Part shown: piece by piece, positions 6,692-12,665 of the stretch
How positions within the stretch are numbered: position 1 is the stretch's first letter
How the letters are laid out: each line of letters opens with the position of its first letter
Source: Pelagibacteraceae bacterium AG-339-N18
GTDB lineage: Bacteria; Pseudomonadota; Alphaproteobacteria; Pelagibacterales; Pelagibacteraceae
Length of the DNA stretch: 13,315 bases
NCBI GenBank assembly: GCA_003282055.1
Contig: QCAD01000019.1
Location: 1-13,315 of the forward strand
Direction: 5' to 3'
Position numbers and translations under genes: made by a program
The notes under the pieces: model-generated
What the model was told of the DNA's origin: nothing
Database searches by the model: none
Seen by the model: the letters and a program-made list of their open reading frames with translations, nothing else

Positions 6692-7788
6692 TAATTAAAT
6701 TTTCTCTTTAAATGTTTTAGTCTTCCTTCGGTACTATCGTAGTCAATATAACAACCCTGAAGAAAGCGATTACCTTCACTTGCATCATATTTGGTTCTGC
6801 CATGTAATAATCTATAATTGTCCATCATTAATAAGTCTCCAGGTAATAATTTAAATTCAATTTTATAATTTTCAGAATTATATAGCTCAGATAATTTTTT
6901 TCTCGCAGAATAAAATAATTCTAATTTCTCTTTGTCTATTAGTGGAACAAAATCTAGTCTTGGACTAAAGCGAACTTGTTTAAAATTTCCACTTTCATCT
7001 AATTGAATCATTTCAGCCCAGTCCTCCAAAACTATCGTTTGATCTATAAATTGAAATCGTATTTTAACTTCTGTCAAAATTTTATAATAATCTGTAAATT
7101 CTTGTTTAAGTTTTTCAGAAACAGTGTATCCATCAACTAGAGTTGATAAACCACCAGATACCTCATTTTCAATGCATTGAAGAATTTGAATACATGGCAC
7201 AGGATTTCTATAAGGGTTATCAGTATGGGGGGCTAGATTTAAAGATGTATAAGCTAAATCATTAGGATTTAGTTTTGATTGTACATTAAAAAATTCCCCA
7301 AAGTTTGTTCGCCTAACGCTACCGATTGAGTTAGCAAACTTTACAATAAAATTATTTCTTGTAGGTACATTTTTAAAGATTACAAAACCATATTGATAAA
7401 AATTAATCAAAGCTTTGTACATTTCTTCGGTCTCAAATAAATTTTCATCGAACTCAAAAGTATTTTGTTCGCTAAAAGAAGAGTCCCATTTTATTTTTTC
7501 TATTTGTTTAATTTCATTAATACTTGAGAATTCTTTAAAAATATCAATAACAGCAATTTTTGTTGAAGCACCGTCATTAAAATTTACCTCTAAAAAATCA
7601 TTACACAAACTTAAATTTTTAATTTGAATATTTTCCTGCAATTGAGTCGGATCAAATAATCTTTGTTGAGTAGACTTATCGACAAATTTTTCTCCATTTA
7701 CTCTCTCTCTTAGCCAAAATGGGTGAATTTCTTTTTTTAGACCCTTACTTTCAAAAAATACCTTGTTATTTTTTAACTCCAATTTCAT
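6688..7788 (-). CDS. Fe(II)/2-oxoglutarate dioxygenase, gamma-butyrobetaine hydroxylase-like (TauD/DUF971)
   Basis: This 366-residue protein has a small N-terminal GBBH-like domain (about 1-90) followed by a TauD-type double-stranded beta helix. The iron triad is HTD with His188 and Asp190 plus His329 in LLHGRTKY; Arg341 in EGNRFLQ fits the 2-oxoglutarate-binding arginine. This architecture is shared by gamma-butyrobetaine hydroxylase (last step of carnitine synthesis), trimethyllysine dioxygenase and bacterial relatives acting on quaternary amines or other small carboxylates. The WLRDNCxCxxC zinc motif of the N-terminal domain is here WLRERVNGEKF, so the zinc ligands are absent. No Shine-Dalgarno is seen. 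Its start is divergent from the hisN-like gene across 65 bases. The substrate is a guess; the catalytic class is secure. Confidence 0.85.
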   Translation of the reverse strand: MKLELKNNKVFFESKGLKKEIHPFWLRERVNGEKFVDKSTQQRLFDPTQLQENIQIKNLSLCNDFLEVNFNDGASTKIAVIDIFKEFSSINEIKQIEKIKWDSSFSEQNTFEFDENLFETEEMYKALINFYQYGFVIFKNVPTRNNFIVKFANSIGSVRRTNFGEFFNVQSKLNPNDLAYTSLNLAPHTDNPYRNPVPCIQILQCIENEVSGGLSTLVDGYTVSEKLKQEFTDYYKILTEVKIRFQFIDQTIVLEDWAEMIQLDESGNFKQVRFSPRLDFVPLIDKEKLELFYSARKKLSELYNSENYKIEFKLLPGDLLMMDNYRLLHGRTKYDASEGNRFLQGCYIDYDSTEGRLKHLKRKFNY

Positions 7789-7853
7789 TTAATTTTAAAT
7801 CATTATTAAAAATTTAGCTTTAATCAATAGTAATAAAATAGTATTAGAGCGAT

Positions 7854-8657
7854 GTGCAAATTTTAAAATCATCAGATTATAAACTTTATTCTAAATTTAT
7901 TGAAAATTTAGCTTATAAATTGACAAGATTTTATTATTCCAAATTAAACAAACCCTTCAAAGTATCCAATAAACTTAGAAGTGGCTATGATCCAGTGACA
8001 ACTGCCGACAGAGCTTTTGAGAGATTTATAAGAAATGAGATCAAAAAAAAATTTCCGAATCACCAAATTATAGGTGAAGAATTTGGCTCAAAAAAAACTA
8101 AAAGTGATTACTCTTGGATTATTGATCCTATCGACGGAACCAGATCATTTGTGATAGGAAACCCAACATGGAGCAACTTAATATCTCTAAATTACAAAGG
8201 TATTCCAATTATAGGTCTCGCAAACTTTCCAATTCTTAGAAAATTTTATTTTAATACCTCCAGTAATATTTCTTATGTTTCAGAGAATGGAAAAAAAAAG
8301 AGAATACTTGTTAATCAAAAAGCAACTTATTCAAATATGAAATTATCTGCAGCCTTTCATGGAAGTTTATCACTAAATAAACAAAAAAAAATTCCTCAAA
8401 TTTTAAAGAGAATGCAGTTTCCTTGTTCAGATGCTTTAAGCTATTCACATTTAGCTGAGGGTAAACTTGATGTAGTAATTCAATGTGGAAATAAAATTTG
8501 GGATATCCACGCCTTAATTCCAATTATTGAAGCTGCGAAAGGTGTAGTTTCAACTTGGAAAAATGATAATGCCAAGAAAGCTGGGAATATTATTTGCTCA
8601 GCAAATAATGTTCTGCATAAAAAAATGCTCAAAATCTTAAAGCCAGTTTCTAGTTAG
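7854..8657 (+). CDS. hisN: Inositol monophosphatase family phosphatase, histidinol-phosphatase (HisN) type
   Basis: This is a Mg2+-dependent phosphatase of the inositol monophosphatase superfamily. In alphaproteobacteria this subgroup commonly serves as HisN, converting histidinol phosphate to histidinol. The metal site is complete: GEEFG with Glu75, DPIDGTRSF with Asp91 and Asp94, and WDIHA with Asp217. DPVTTADRAFE (about 46-56) and the RSFVIGNPTW extension after the metal motif are typical of HisN-type members. The start is GTG at 7854. The overlapping ATG at 7852 gives only a four-codon frame, and no better start with a ribosome site is seen. The 3' end overlaps the convergent SMR-like gene by 8 bases. 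Other monophosphate substrates cannot be excluded; no other his genes are nearby. Confidence 0.82.
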   Translation: MQILKSSDYKLYSKFIENLAYKLTRFYYSKLNKPFKVSNKLRSGYDPVTTADRAFERFIRNEIKKKFPNHQIIGEEFGSKKTKSDYSWIIDPIDGTRSFVIGNPTWSNLISLNYKGIPIIGLANFPILRKFYFNTSSNISYVSENGKKKRILVNQKATYSNMKLSAAFHGSLSLNKQKKIPQILKRMQFPCSDALSYSHLAEGKLDVVIQCGNKIWDIHALIPIIEAAKGVVSTWKNDNAKKAGNIICSANNVLHKKMLKILKPVSS

Positions 8658-8985
8658 TTTTACCTAAAGTATTTAGAAGAATTACACCAATAATTATTAA
8701 ACTAATTCCAATTATTCCATAAAGGTTTGGAATTTGTTGATATTTAAAAACCCCAAACAATGTTACTGCTGTTATTGTTAAACCTCCATAAGTTGCGTAT
8801 GTAAAACCAACTGGAATAATATCCATGGCTTTTGATAAACAAAAAATACACGCAATTATTGATATTATACAAAAAATAGTTGGAGCCAGGATTGTAAATC
8901 CGTTAGTAGATTTTAAATACCCATTTGAAGTTATTCCTAGGACAATTGCTAATATGAGAAAAATATATCCTGAAAAATTACTCAT
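8650..8985 (-). CDS. SMR/EmrE-like four-helix membrane protein lacking the essential Glu
   Basis: This 111-residue protein has four hydrophobic helices and aligns without gaps to small multidrug resistance transporters such as EmrE over about 65 residues. Shared marks include the helix 1 ending LK..NGFT and the loop IPVGFTYA. Several defining residues differ. The membrane-embedded Glu14 of EmrE, essential for proton-coupled export, is Gly17. Tyr40 becomes Ile43 and Trp63 becomes Tyr66, while Tyr60 is kept as Tyr63. It is therefore unlikely to be a proton-coupled cation exporter; another transport role or a structural role in the membrane is possible. It is the last gene of the minus-strand array, 14 bases after DUF2798, and its 3' end overlaps the convergent hisN-like gene by 8 bases. 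No Shine-Dalgarno is visible. Confidence 0.8.
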   Translation of the reverse strand: MSNFSGYIFLILAIVLGITSNGYLKSTNGFTILAPTIFCIISIIACIFCLSKAMDIIPVGFTYATYGGLTITAVTLFGVFKYQQIPNLYGIIGISLIIIGVILLNTLGKTN

Positions 8986-8999
8986 TATAAAGAATAAAA

Positions 9000-9221
9000 C
9001 TATTTAATAATTTTATCTACAATTTTTTGTACTATGGGTGCTACTAATGATATTGCAACTAATGCTACGGGTAAACTTATAGACCAAGCTTTAAAGAATC
9101 TTATATAGTACATTTCATCAAAACCCGTATTAATATATGTAATTATTAAAGTCATAATTAAACTCATACTGAAACTCATAAGACAGATAAATAAAATTTT
9201 AGTATATTTTTTTGGTAACAT
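9000..9221 (-). CDS. DUF2798 small membrane protein
   Basis: This is a 73-residue inner-membrane protein with two helices. It matches the DUF2798 pattern: an N-terminal PKKYTKILF, a helix rich in Met and Ser (LMSFSMSLIMTLIITYINTG), a short F(F)KAW segment, and a second helix ending LVAPIVQKIVDK. The family's function is not known. Genes lie 5 bases upstream (TPR protein) and 14 bases downstream (SMR-like protein) on the same strand, so it is probably translated from the same message. No ribosome-binding site stands out. The identification rests on the whole-length pattern. Confidence 0.8.
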   Translation of the reverse strand: MLPKKYTKILFICLMSFSMSLIMTLIITYINTGFDEMYYIRFFKAWSISLPVALVAISLVAPIVQKIVDKIIK

Positions 9222-9226
9222 TATTT

Positions 9227-9775
9227 CTAAATACTTTGTTTTTGCAACTCTAGCATAAGTTTTTCAATCATTATCATAGGAGATTTCATATATGGATGAA
9301 CTTTGTGAGCTTCAATATAACTATCAATAGCCTTTTCGTAATTCTTTAATGCAGTTTGTACTAAACCTTGACCTGTGAGTGCTCCGAAATGTCTTTTTTC
9401 AATATCCAGCACTTTATTTATGTCTGCTTGAGACATTTCATATTTACCCATTAAATACAATACTGTGGCTCTTTTATTCCAAGCTTCTGCCCAATTTGGA
9501 TCTATTTCGATTACCTCTGTAAATATATTATAAGCATCCTCGAGTTTGTTTTGAGACATAGAAGAAGATCCATCGGCTAAAAGATTTGTAAGACTATCTT
9601 TAGTAGGGTGAGTGGTCCAAAGACTCCATATTTTAGTCTCAATTTTTTCCGAATTCTCAAAGTTTGCAGCTTCTTTTAATTGATCAAATAGTTCATCAAT
9701 TTGTTTTTGATGATATTCATCAGCACATAGAGATGTTGTAAAAAAAATGAGAAAAAAAAATAAAATTTTCCTCAC
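9227..9775 (-). CDS. Exported TPR-repeat protein
   Basis: The 182-residue product begins with a signal peptide (RK followed by about 13 hydrophobic residues, probable cleavage after Cys-Ala at residue 18), so it should be periplasmic. About three tetratricopeptide repeats follow at roughly residues 75-165; the clearest are AYNIFTEVIEIDPNWAEAWN and ALKNYEKAIDSYIEAHKVHP. TPR proteins mediate protein-protein contacts, and no enzyme domain is present. The start codon is GTG, directly abutting the TAA of the upstream NTF2-like gene with no Shine-Dalgarno, which suggests translational coupling. Small proteins of this type are common in alphaproteobacteria, without an assigned partner. Confidence 0.82.
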   Translation of the reverse strand: MRKILFFFLIFFTTSLCADEYHQKQIDELFDQLKEAANFENSEKIETKIWSLWTTHPTKDSLTNLLADGSSSMSQNKLEDAYNIFTEVIEIDPNWAEAWNKRATVLYLMGKYEMSQADINKVLDIEKRHFGALTGQGLVQTALKNYEKAIDSYIEAHKVHPYMKSPMIMIEKLMLELQKQSI

Positions 9776-10096
9776 TTATTTGGACATTGGGGTAGCGCCA
9801 GTTTCTAAACTAACAATTTTTCCGTCTTTATATCTATAAACTGCCATTACAGCTTCAACATTTCCGTCATTAAATGTAACTAAAGAATGGTGCACACCCA
9901 CTTCATCATTTTCATATACAACTCTAGCTTTATCTTGATTTATATCTCCACTCATTGCCCATTTGATAACATCAGCTTTTCCTAAAGAATTTCCAGATTT
10001 ATGCATCGTGAATTTAAAATCATCATGCAAAAGTTCATTCATAGTTGCTTCGTCTTTCTTGTCTATTGCGTCAGTGTATCTTTTTAATATCGACAT
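9776..10096 (-). CDS. NTF2/SnoaL-like small protein
   Basis: This 106-residue cytoplasmic protein looks like the SnoaL/NTF2-like fold. It has a helix with YTDAIDKKDEATMNELLHDDF, typical of the opening 'two helices plus D-D-F' of this family, followed by a run of beta strands (RVVYENDEVGVHHSLVTF, EAVMAVYRYKDGKIVSLET). The fold forms a cone that binds small hydrophobic or polar ligands, and members are enzymes or ligand carriers. A strong AAAGGAG site lies 6 bases before the ATG, inside the end of the DUF1330 gene. It is the last of six consecutive small genes. Substrate and enzyme activity are unknown. Confidence 0.75.
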   Translation of the reverse strand: MSILKRYTDAIDKKDEATMNELLHDDFKFTMHKSGNSLGKADVIKWAMSGDINQDKARVVYENDEVGVHHSLVTFNDGNVEAVMAVYRYKDGKIVSLETGATPMSK

Positions 10097-10097
10097 T

Positions 10098-10385
10098 TTA
10101 TACTCCTTTAATTATTATTCCGTTACCAATTGAGTTTTCTAAACGGATTTGTTTAATTGGTTTATATTCATCAGAGTTATACCACTCTAAAGCTTTTTCG
10201 TAACTTGGAAATTTAATGACAACTGTTCTAGGATATTCCCAATTTCCCTCTAAAACTTTAGTTTCACCTCCACGGATTATATAGTCTCCACCAAATTTTT
10301 CGGCCAGTGGTTTAACTTTTTCAACATATTCCTTGTACTCTTCTGGTTTTTTTATCTCAATATTGAATATTGCGTAGCCTGACAT
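10098..10385 (-). CDS. DUF1330 family protein
   Basis: This 95-residue protein is a good match to DUF1330, a ferredoxin-like dimeric alpha/beta barrel family related to EthD/ABM. Diagnostic stretches are the opening YAIFNIEIKKPEEYKEYV, GGDYIIRGGETKVLEG and RTVVIKFPSYEKALEWYNS followed by EYKPIKQIR. The function of the family is not established. It is translationally coupled to the upstream small gene by a TAATG overlap, and its own stop lies one base from the NTF2-like start. It is the most securely identified member of the small-protein array and anchors the interpretation of its neighbours. Confidence 0.9.
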   Translation of the reverse strand: MSGYAIFNIEIKKPEEYKEYVEKVKPLAEKFGGDYIIRGGETKVLEGNWEYPRTVVIKFPSYEKALEWYNSDEYKPIKQIRLENSIGNGIIIKGV

Positions 10386-10693
10386 TAACTAAATATTGGT
10401 CTAATCTCATCTTCAATAGTACCTTCTATTGCAACTTCTTTTAATTGCTCTAAAAGTTTTATATATTCAGGATCTGCAGACATGTTAGCGTCAGCATCAT
10501 TATCACCTTCAAACATAGATCCAATTAAAGTCTCCCTTATTGTTCTTGGGTCTCCGCCCATTTGAAAAGAGAAATAAACATCATGATTGGGGTAATGTTT
10601 TTTTCTTACTGCAGCTAAACCTTTCCCAATCTCCATTGCTTTTCCTAAACCATCATCTTTTACTCTCATTGTTCTTGTGTAAATTACTTTCAT
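10385..10693 (-). CDS. Unrecognised small protein, possibly ABM-like alpha/beta fold
   Basis: I do not recognise this 102-residue family. It starts with a beta strand (MKVIYTRTMRVK), then a helix (GKAMEIGKGLAAVRKK), a strand (DVYFSFQMGG) and two further strand/helix units; the order fits a ferredoxin-like or ABM-type fold. No cysteine or catalytic motif is obvious, and no signal peptide is present. Only a weak AGGA site precedes the ATG, and a 42-base gap separates it from the upstream gene, the longest inside the array. Its stop overlaps the DUF1330 start by one base. It is probably cytoplasmic and co-expressed with its neighbours. Confidence 0.65.
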   Translation of the reverse strand: MKVIYTRTMRVKDDGLGKAMEIGKGLAAVRKKHYPNHDVYFSFQMGGDPRTIRETLIGSMFEGDNDADANMSADPEYIKLLEQLKEVAIEGTIEDEIRPIFS

Positions 10694-10735
10694 TTTTTTC
10701 CTATTTAATTTAATTAAAAAAAGTTTTGGCCTATT

Positions 10736-11023
10736 CTAGGCGTTGTAATCCATTACTTCATCTGTGCACTCAGTAAATTTATGAGGTTCAAAAAAGTCAT
10801 TCATAGATGCTAATTGTTTATTAATAGCCTCTGGATTTTTACCTTTCCACCAACAAAACATTTGCATTGTATCTCCTGGAGTATTCCAAGTCATTTGACA
10901 TGCTGCATCTTCACTAGTCATTGATTTTACAATATCTTCCATCTTCATTGACGCAACTGTCTCTGAAAATTTATCTTTCATCTCCTTTGATTTGAAAGTG
11001 TGAGTTACCATGTAATTTTTCAT
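10736..11023 (-). CDS. Unrecognised small protein of the array
   Basis: I do not recognise this 95-residue protein. It begins with a strand (NYMVTHTFK) and helix (EMKDKFSETVASM), continues with a strand that includes QMTWNTPG, and has a striking MQMFCWWKGKNPEAINKQL segment. The strand-then-helix 'W.gk.PeaI..qL' pattern is reminiscent of ferredoxin-like DUF families in which a strand runs into a helix with a conserved aromatic cluster. It has three Cys (in CQM, FCWW and TEC) and five Met in the first half, so metal or heme contact is conceivable but unproven. A strong AAAGGAG lies 5 bases before the ATG. There is no signal peptide. Confidence 0.65.
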   Translation of the reverse strand: MKNYMVTHTFKSKEMKDKFSETVASMKMEDIVKSMTSEDAACQMTWNTPGDTMQMFCWWKGKNPEAINKQLASMNDFFEPHKFTECTDEVMDYNA

Positions 11024-11033
11024 ATTTTCTCCT

Positions 11034-11324
11034 TTATAGATTTATTTTAGATAGTTCAAATAACTGAGCACTCTCTACACACTCTGCATAGATCGCTTTT
11101 GCAGTAGGATTATTACCAGTTACAAATTCTTTCATTCCAGCTTCATTATGAACATTAACTTTGAATAACATCCCACTTTTATCTGGTATCATAGCCCCAA
11201 TAGTTTTTTCAGGATAAGCAACACTTTTTCTGACACTCATACCTTCATCTGATTGCATCCAACCCATGAAAGTTTCTAATTTACCTTCTTTAAGTTTAAG
11301 ATGTACTAACATTTCTTTTTCCAT
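11034..11324 (-). CDS. Unrecognised small protein of the array
   Basis: This 96-residue cytoplasmic protein is not one I can name. It opens with a strand (MLVHLKLKEG) and a helix (KLETFMGWMQ), followed by EGMSVRKSVAYPEKT and a strand MLFKVNVHNEAGMKEFVTGN, then a short helix and CVESAQLFEL. This beta-alpha-beta-beta-alpha-beta order suits a ferredoxin-like small barrel. The start strand weakly resembles that of the next gene downstream (Met-hydrophobic-H-x-K pattern), so the two may be distant paralogues; this is a tentative reading. It has the strongest ribosome site of the array, AAGGAGG three bases before the ATG at 11324. Confidence 0.65.
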   Translation of the reverse strand: MEKEMLVHLKLKEGKLETFMGWMQSDEGMSVRKSVAYPEKTIGAMIPDKSGMLFKVNVHNEAGMKEFVTGNNPTAKAIYAECVESAQLFELSKINL

Positions 11325-11342
11325 TTTCCTCCTTTTTTAATT

Positions 11343-11714
11343 TTATCTTATTGAATGATATATTTCTCCACCCAAGCTTCGAGCAACACCATATTTTTCC
11401 ATTATTTCACCAAATTTTGGAAAGTAATCGTTTTTCATTGCATTTTCCACGTGACGTTTAACACTATCCATTGAGGTAAATCTCTCATTAATTGTAAAAA
11501 CAACATTTCCAGTCAATCCTTGGCTTGGATCCGCAGGATTTACAAATTCATCTGCTTTTGTGAAAAATGAGCTTATCAAATACTTAGAACCATCATTTGA
11601 GTCTGAGTAAAATTCTTGCATCCATGCAGCATGTGTTTTGAATAATTCTAGAACCTCATCAGCCTTATCTTTTGGAACAACATATCCTAAATTTATACAT
11701 TTAATTTCTGACAT
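11343..11714 (-). CDS. Small ABM-like dimeric alpha/beta barrel protein
   Basis: The 123-residue product resembles the antibiotic-biosynthesis-monooxygenase (ABM) fold, a dimeric alpha/beta barrel used by monooxygenases, heme-degrading enzymes and non-catalytic proteins. A strand and helix open the protein (CINLGYVVPKDKADEVLELF). The segment FTINERFTSMDSVKRHVENA matches the ABM hallmark of a Glu followed by a helix with His. No signal peptide is present. AAAGGAG precedes the ATG by 4 bases. It is the first cytoplasmic gene after two exported ones in the array. Activity cannot be predicted; the asparagine triad of classical heme oxygenases of this fold is not obvious. Confidence 0.72.
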   Translation of the reverse strand: MSEIKCINLGYVVPKDKADEVLELFKTHAAWMQEFYSDSNDGSKYLISSFFTKADEFVNPADPSQGLTGNVVFTINERFTSMDSVKRHVENAMKNDYFPKFGEIMEKYGVARSLGGEIYHSIR

Positions 11715-11733
11715 AGTACTCCTTTATTTATTA

Positions 11734-12213
11734 TTAATATGTGTATTCACCCTTAAATATATTTAAAGTTGATGCAAAACCCTTTTTCTTCGTTTTTAGA
11801 TTAGTTCTACTACTGGTTCCACTACCTTTAATATTTTCATATTTTCCAGTTCCTCTTACAAATACAAAAGCACCAGATCCATCTACACCTGTAGTTCCTT
11901 TACCTGTATATTTTATAAATACGCTTTCCCCATCAAAAAGATCAAATCTACACATACCAGTTTCATCTACAAAGTTTCCACCTTGAGTGGTCAATCCCCC
12001 TACACAATGAACTGAAACATTATTAAATACTTGGTCACTGTTTTTGTCCTTCATACTTGCTATTCCATCATAAGTAATTGCCAAATCTCCTTTTCCAGCA
12101 TTTATCGCAGTAATATCCCATGATCCAAAACCTTCTAAATTAATTTTACCTGAATTAGCGAATGCTATGGTTGAAAGCATTGAAAACAATATTGATAATA
12201 TAATTTTTTTCAT
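11734..12213 (-). CDS. Exported beta-rich protein, allene-oxide-cyclase-barrel-like
   Basis: This 159-residue protein has a clear signal peptide (KK, hydrophobic core, probable cleavage after Ala-Phe-Ala at residue 19). The mature part is rich in Gly, Ser, Thr and Asp. The segment GSGAFVFVRGTGKYENIKGSG (about 112-132) has the alternating G-x-G-x-F / GTGKY pattern seen in small secreted beta barrels of the allene-oxide-cyclase or lipocalin-like type. Cys70 and Cys88 could form a disulfide in the periplasm. Such barrels often bind hydrophobic ligands, but no ligand can be inferred here. AAGGAG lies 5 bases before the ATG. It is separated from the preceding exported gene by 13 bases, so the two are probably co-transcribed. 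Confidence 0.72.
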   Translation of the reverse strand: MKKIILSILFSMLSTIAFANSGKINLEGFGSWDITAINAGKGDLAITYDGIASMKDKNSDQVFNNVSVHCVGGLTTQGGNFVDETGMCRFDLFDGESVFIKYTGKGTTGVDGSGAFVFVRGTGKYENIKGSGTSSRTNLKTKKKGFASTLNIFKGEYTY

Positions 12214-12226
12214 TTTGTCTCCTTTT

Positions 12227-12598
12227 TTAATATAAAGTTTGAACTACTTTTTTAACTCTTTCAGCCCCATTAGGAACTAAAGCCTCAACAAATGTATGAC
12301 ATTTGTCAGTTTTAGCTTTGTGGTATTTTGAACCGTAATGTTTATCTACAGCTTTGTTTACTCCAGCATCCCAATCTTTTTCTGGAATACCTATTTCAAG
12401 AGCGTATGTTTTAAGAACTTTTACGGTTGAAATAGATTTTTCTTTCATACCGTATTCAAATTTTTCACCAGATGGAAGAAAGTAGTTAGCCATGTAAATA
12501 CCAACACAATCCCATGCTTTTGATTTATCGTTATCACTCATTCCTGCATTAGCATATGTGAAAACTAAAAAAGATAAAATTATAATAATTTTTCTCAT
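12227..12598 (-). CDS. Exported small protein with a cysteine pair, unrecognised
   Basis: I do not recognise this 123-residue protein. It has an N-terminal signal peptide (RKIIIILSFLVFTYANA, probable cleavage near residue 18). The mature part is helical-looking and contains exactly two cysteines, Cys31 and Cys100, likely joined by a disulfide in the periplasm. It has several His and Lys residues near the second cysteine (KHYGSKYHKAKTDKCHTF), which could touch a metal or an acidic ligand, but this is speculation. The ribosome site (GAGG/AGGAG) is close to the ATG, with only 2-4 bases of spacing. It is the first gene of the minus-strand array, after the cysteine synthase terminator hairpin. Confidence 0.7.
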   Translation of the reverse strand: MRKIIIILSFLVFTYANAGMSDNDKSKAWDCVGIYMANYFLPSGEKFEYGMKEKSISTVKVLKTYALEIGIPEKDWDAGVNKAVDKHYGSKYHKAKTDKCHTFVEALVPNGAERVKKVVQTLY

Positions 12599-12625
12599 AA
12601 CTCCTCACGTTAATTAATGTTATCT

Positions 12626-12650
12626 TAAAAATGTAACTGTTTTGTTACAT
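12626..12650 (-). terminator. Probable intrinsic terminator of the cysteine synthase gene
   Basis: Read on the minus strand, ATGTAAC (12644-12650) and GTTACAT (12631-12637) form a 7-bp stem with a six-base loop. The sequence continues into a short T-run just past the stem (CAT followed by TTTT). It lies 16 bases after the cysteine synthase stop at 12666, the normal place for a terminator. The stem is AT-rich and may leak, so some readthrough into the downstream array is possible. Confidence 0.5.
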
Positions 12651-12665
12651 GCCTGGTATGCGATA

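Noticed and set aside
2143..7788. A carnitine/butyrobetaine pathway made of the thioesterase and the dioxygenase
   Set aside because: The two genes are about 4 kb apart with unrelated operons between them, and neither carnitine dehydrogenase nor the dehydrocarnitine cleavage enzyme is present.
9720..9775. Lipoprotein signal in the TPR protein because of the cysteine at the end of the signal peptide
   Set aside because: The residue before Cys is Leu, not Gly, Ala or Ser, so it is not a valid lipobox; ordinary signal peptidase cleavage fits better.
11741..11986. Plus-strand frame with a Pro-rich product opposite the exported beta-barrel gene
   Set aside because: The minus-strand gene has a signal peptide and strong ribosome site; the plus frame is low-complexity and fully contained in it.
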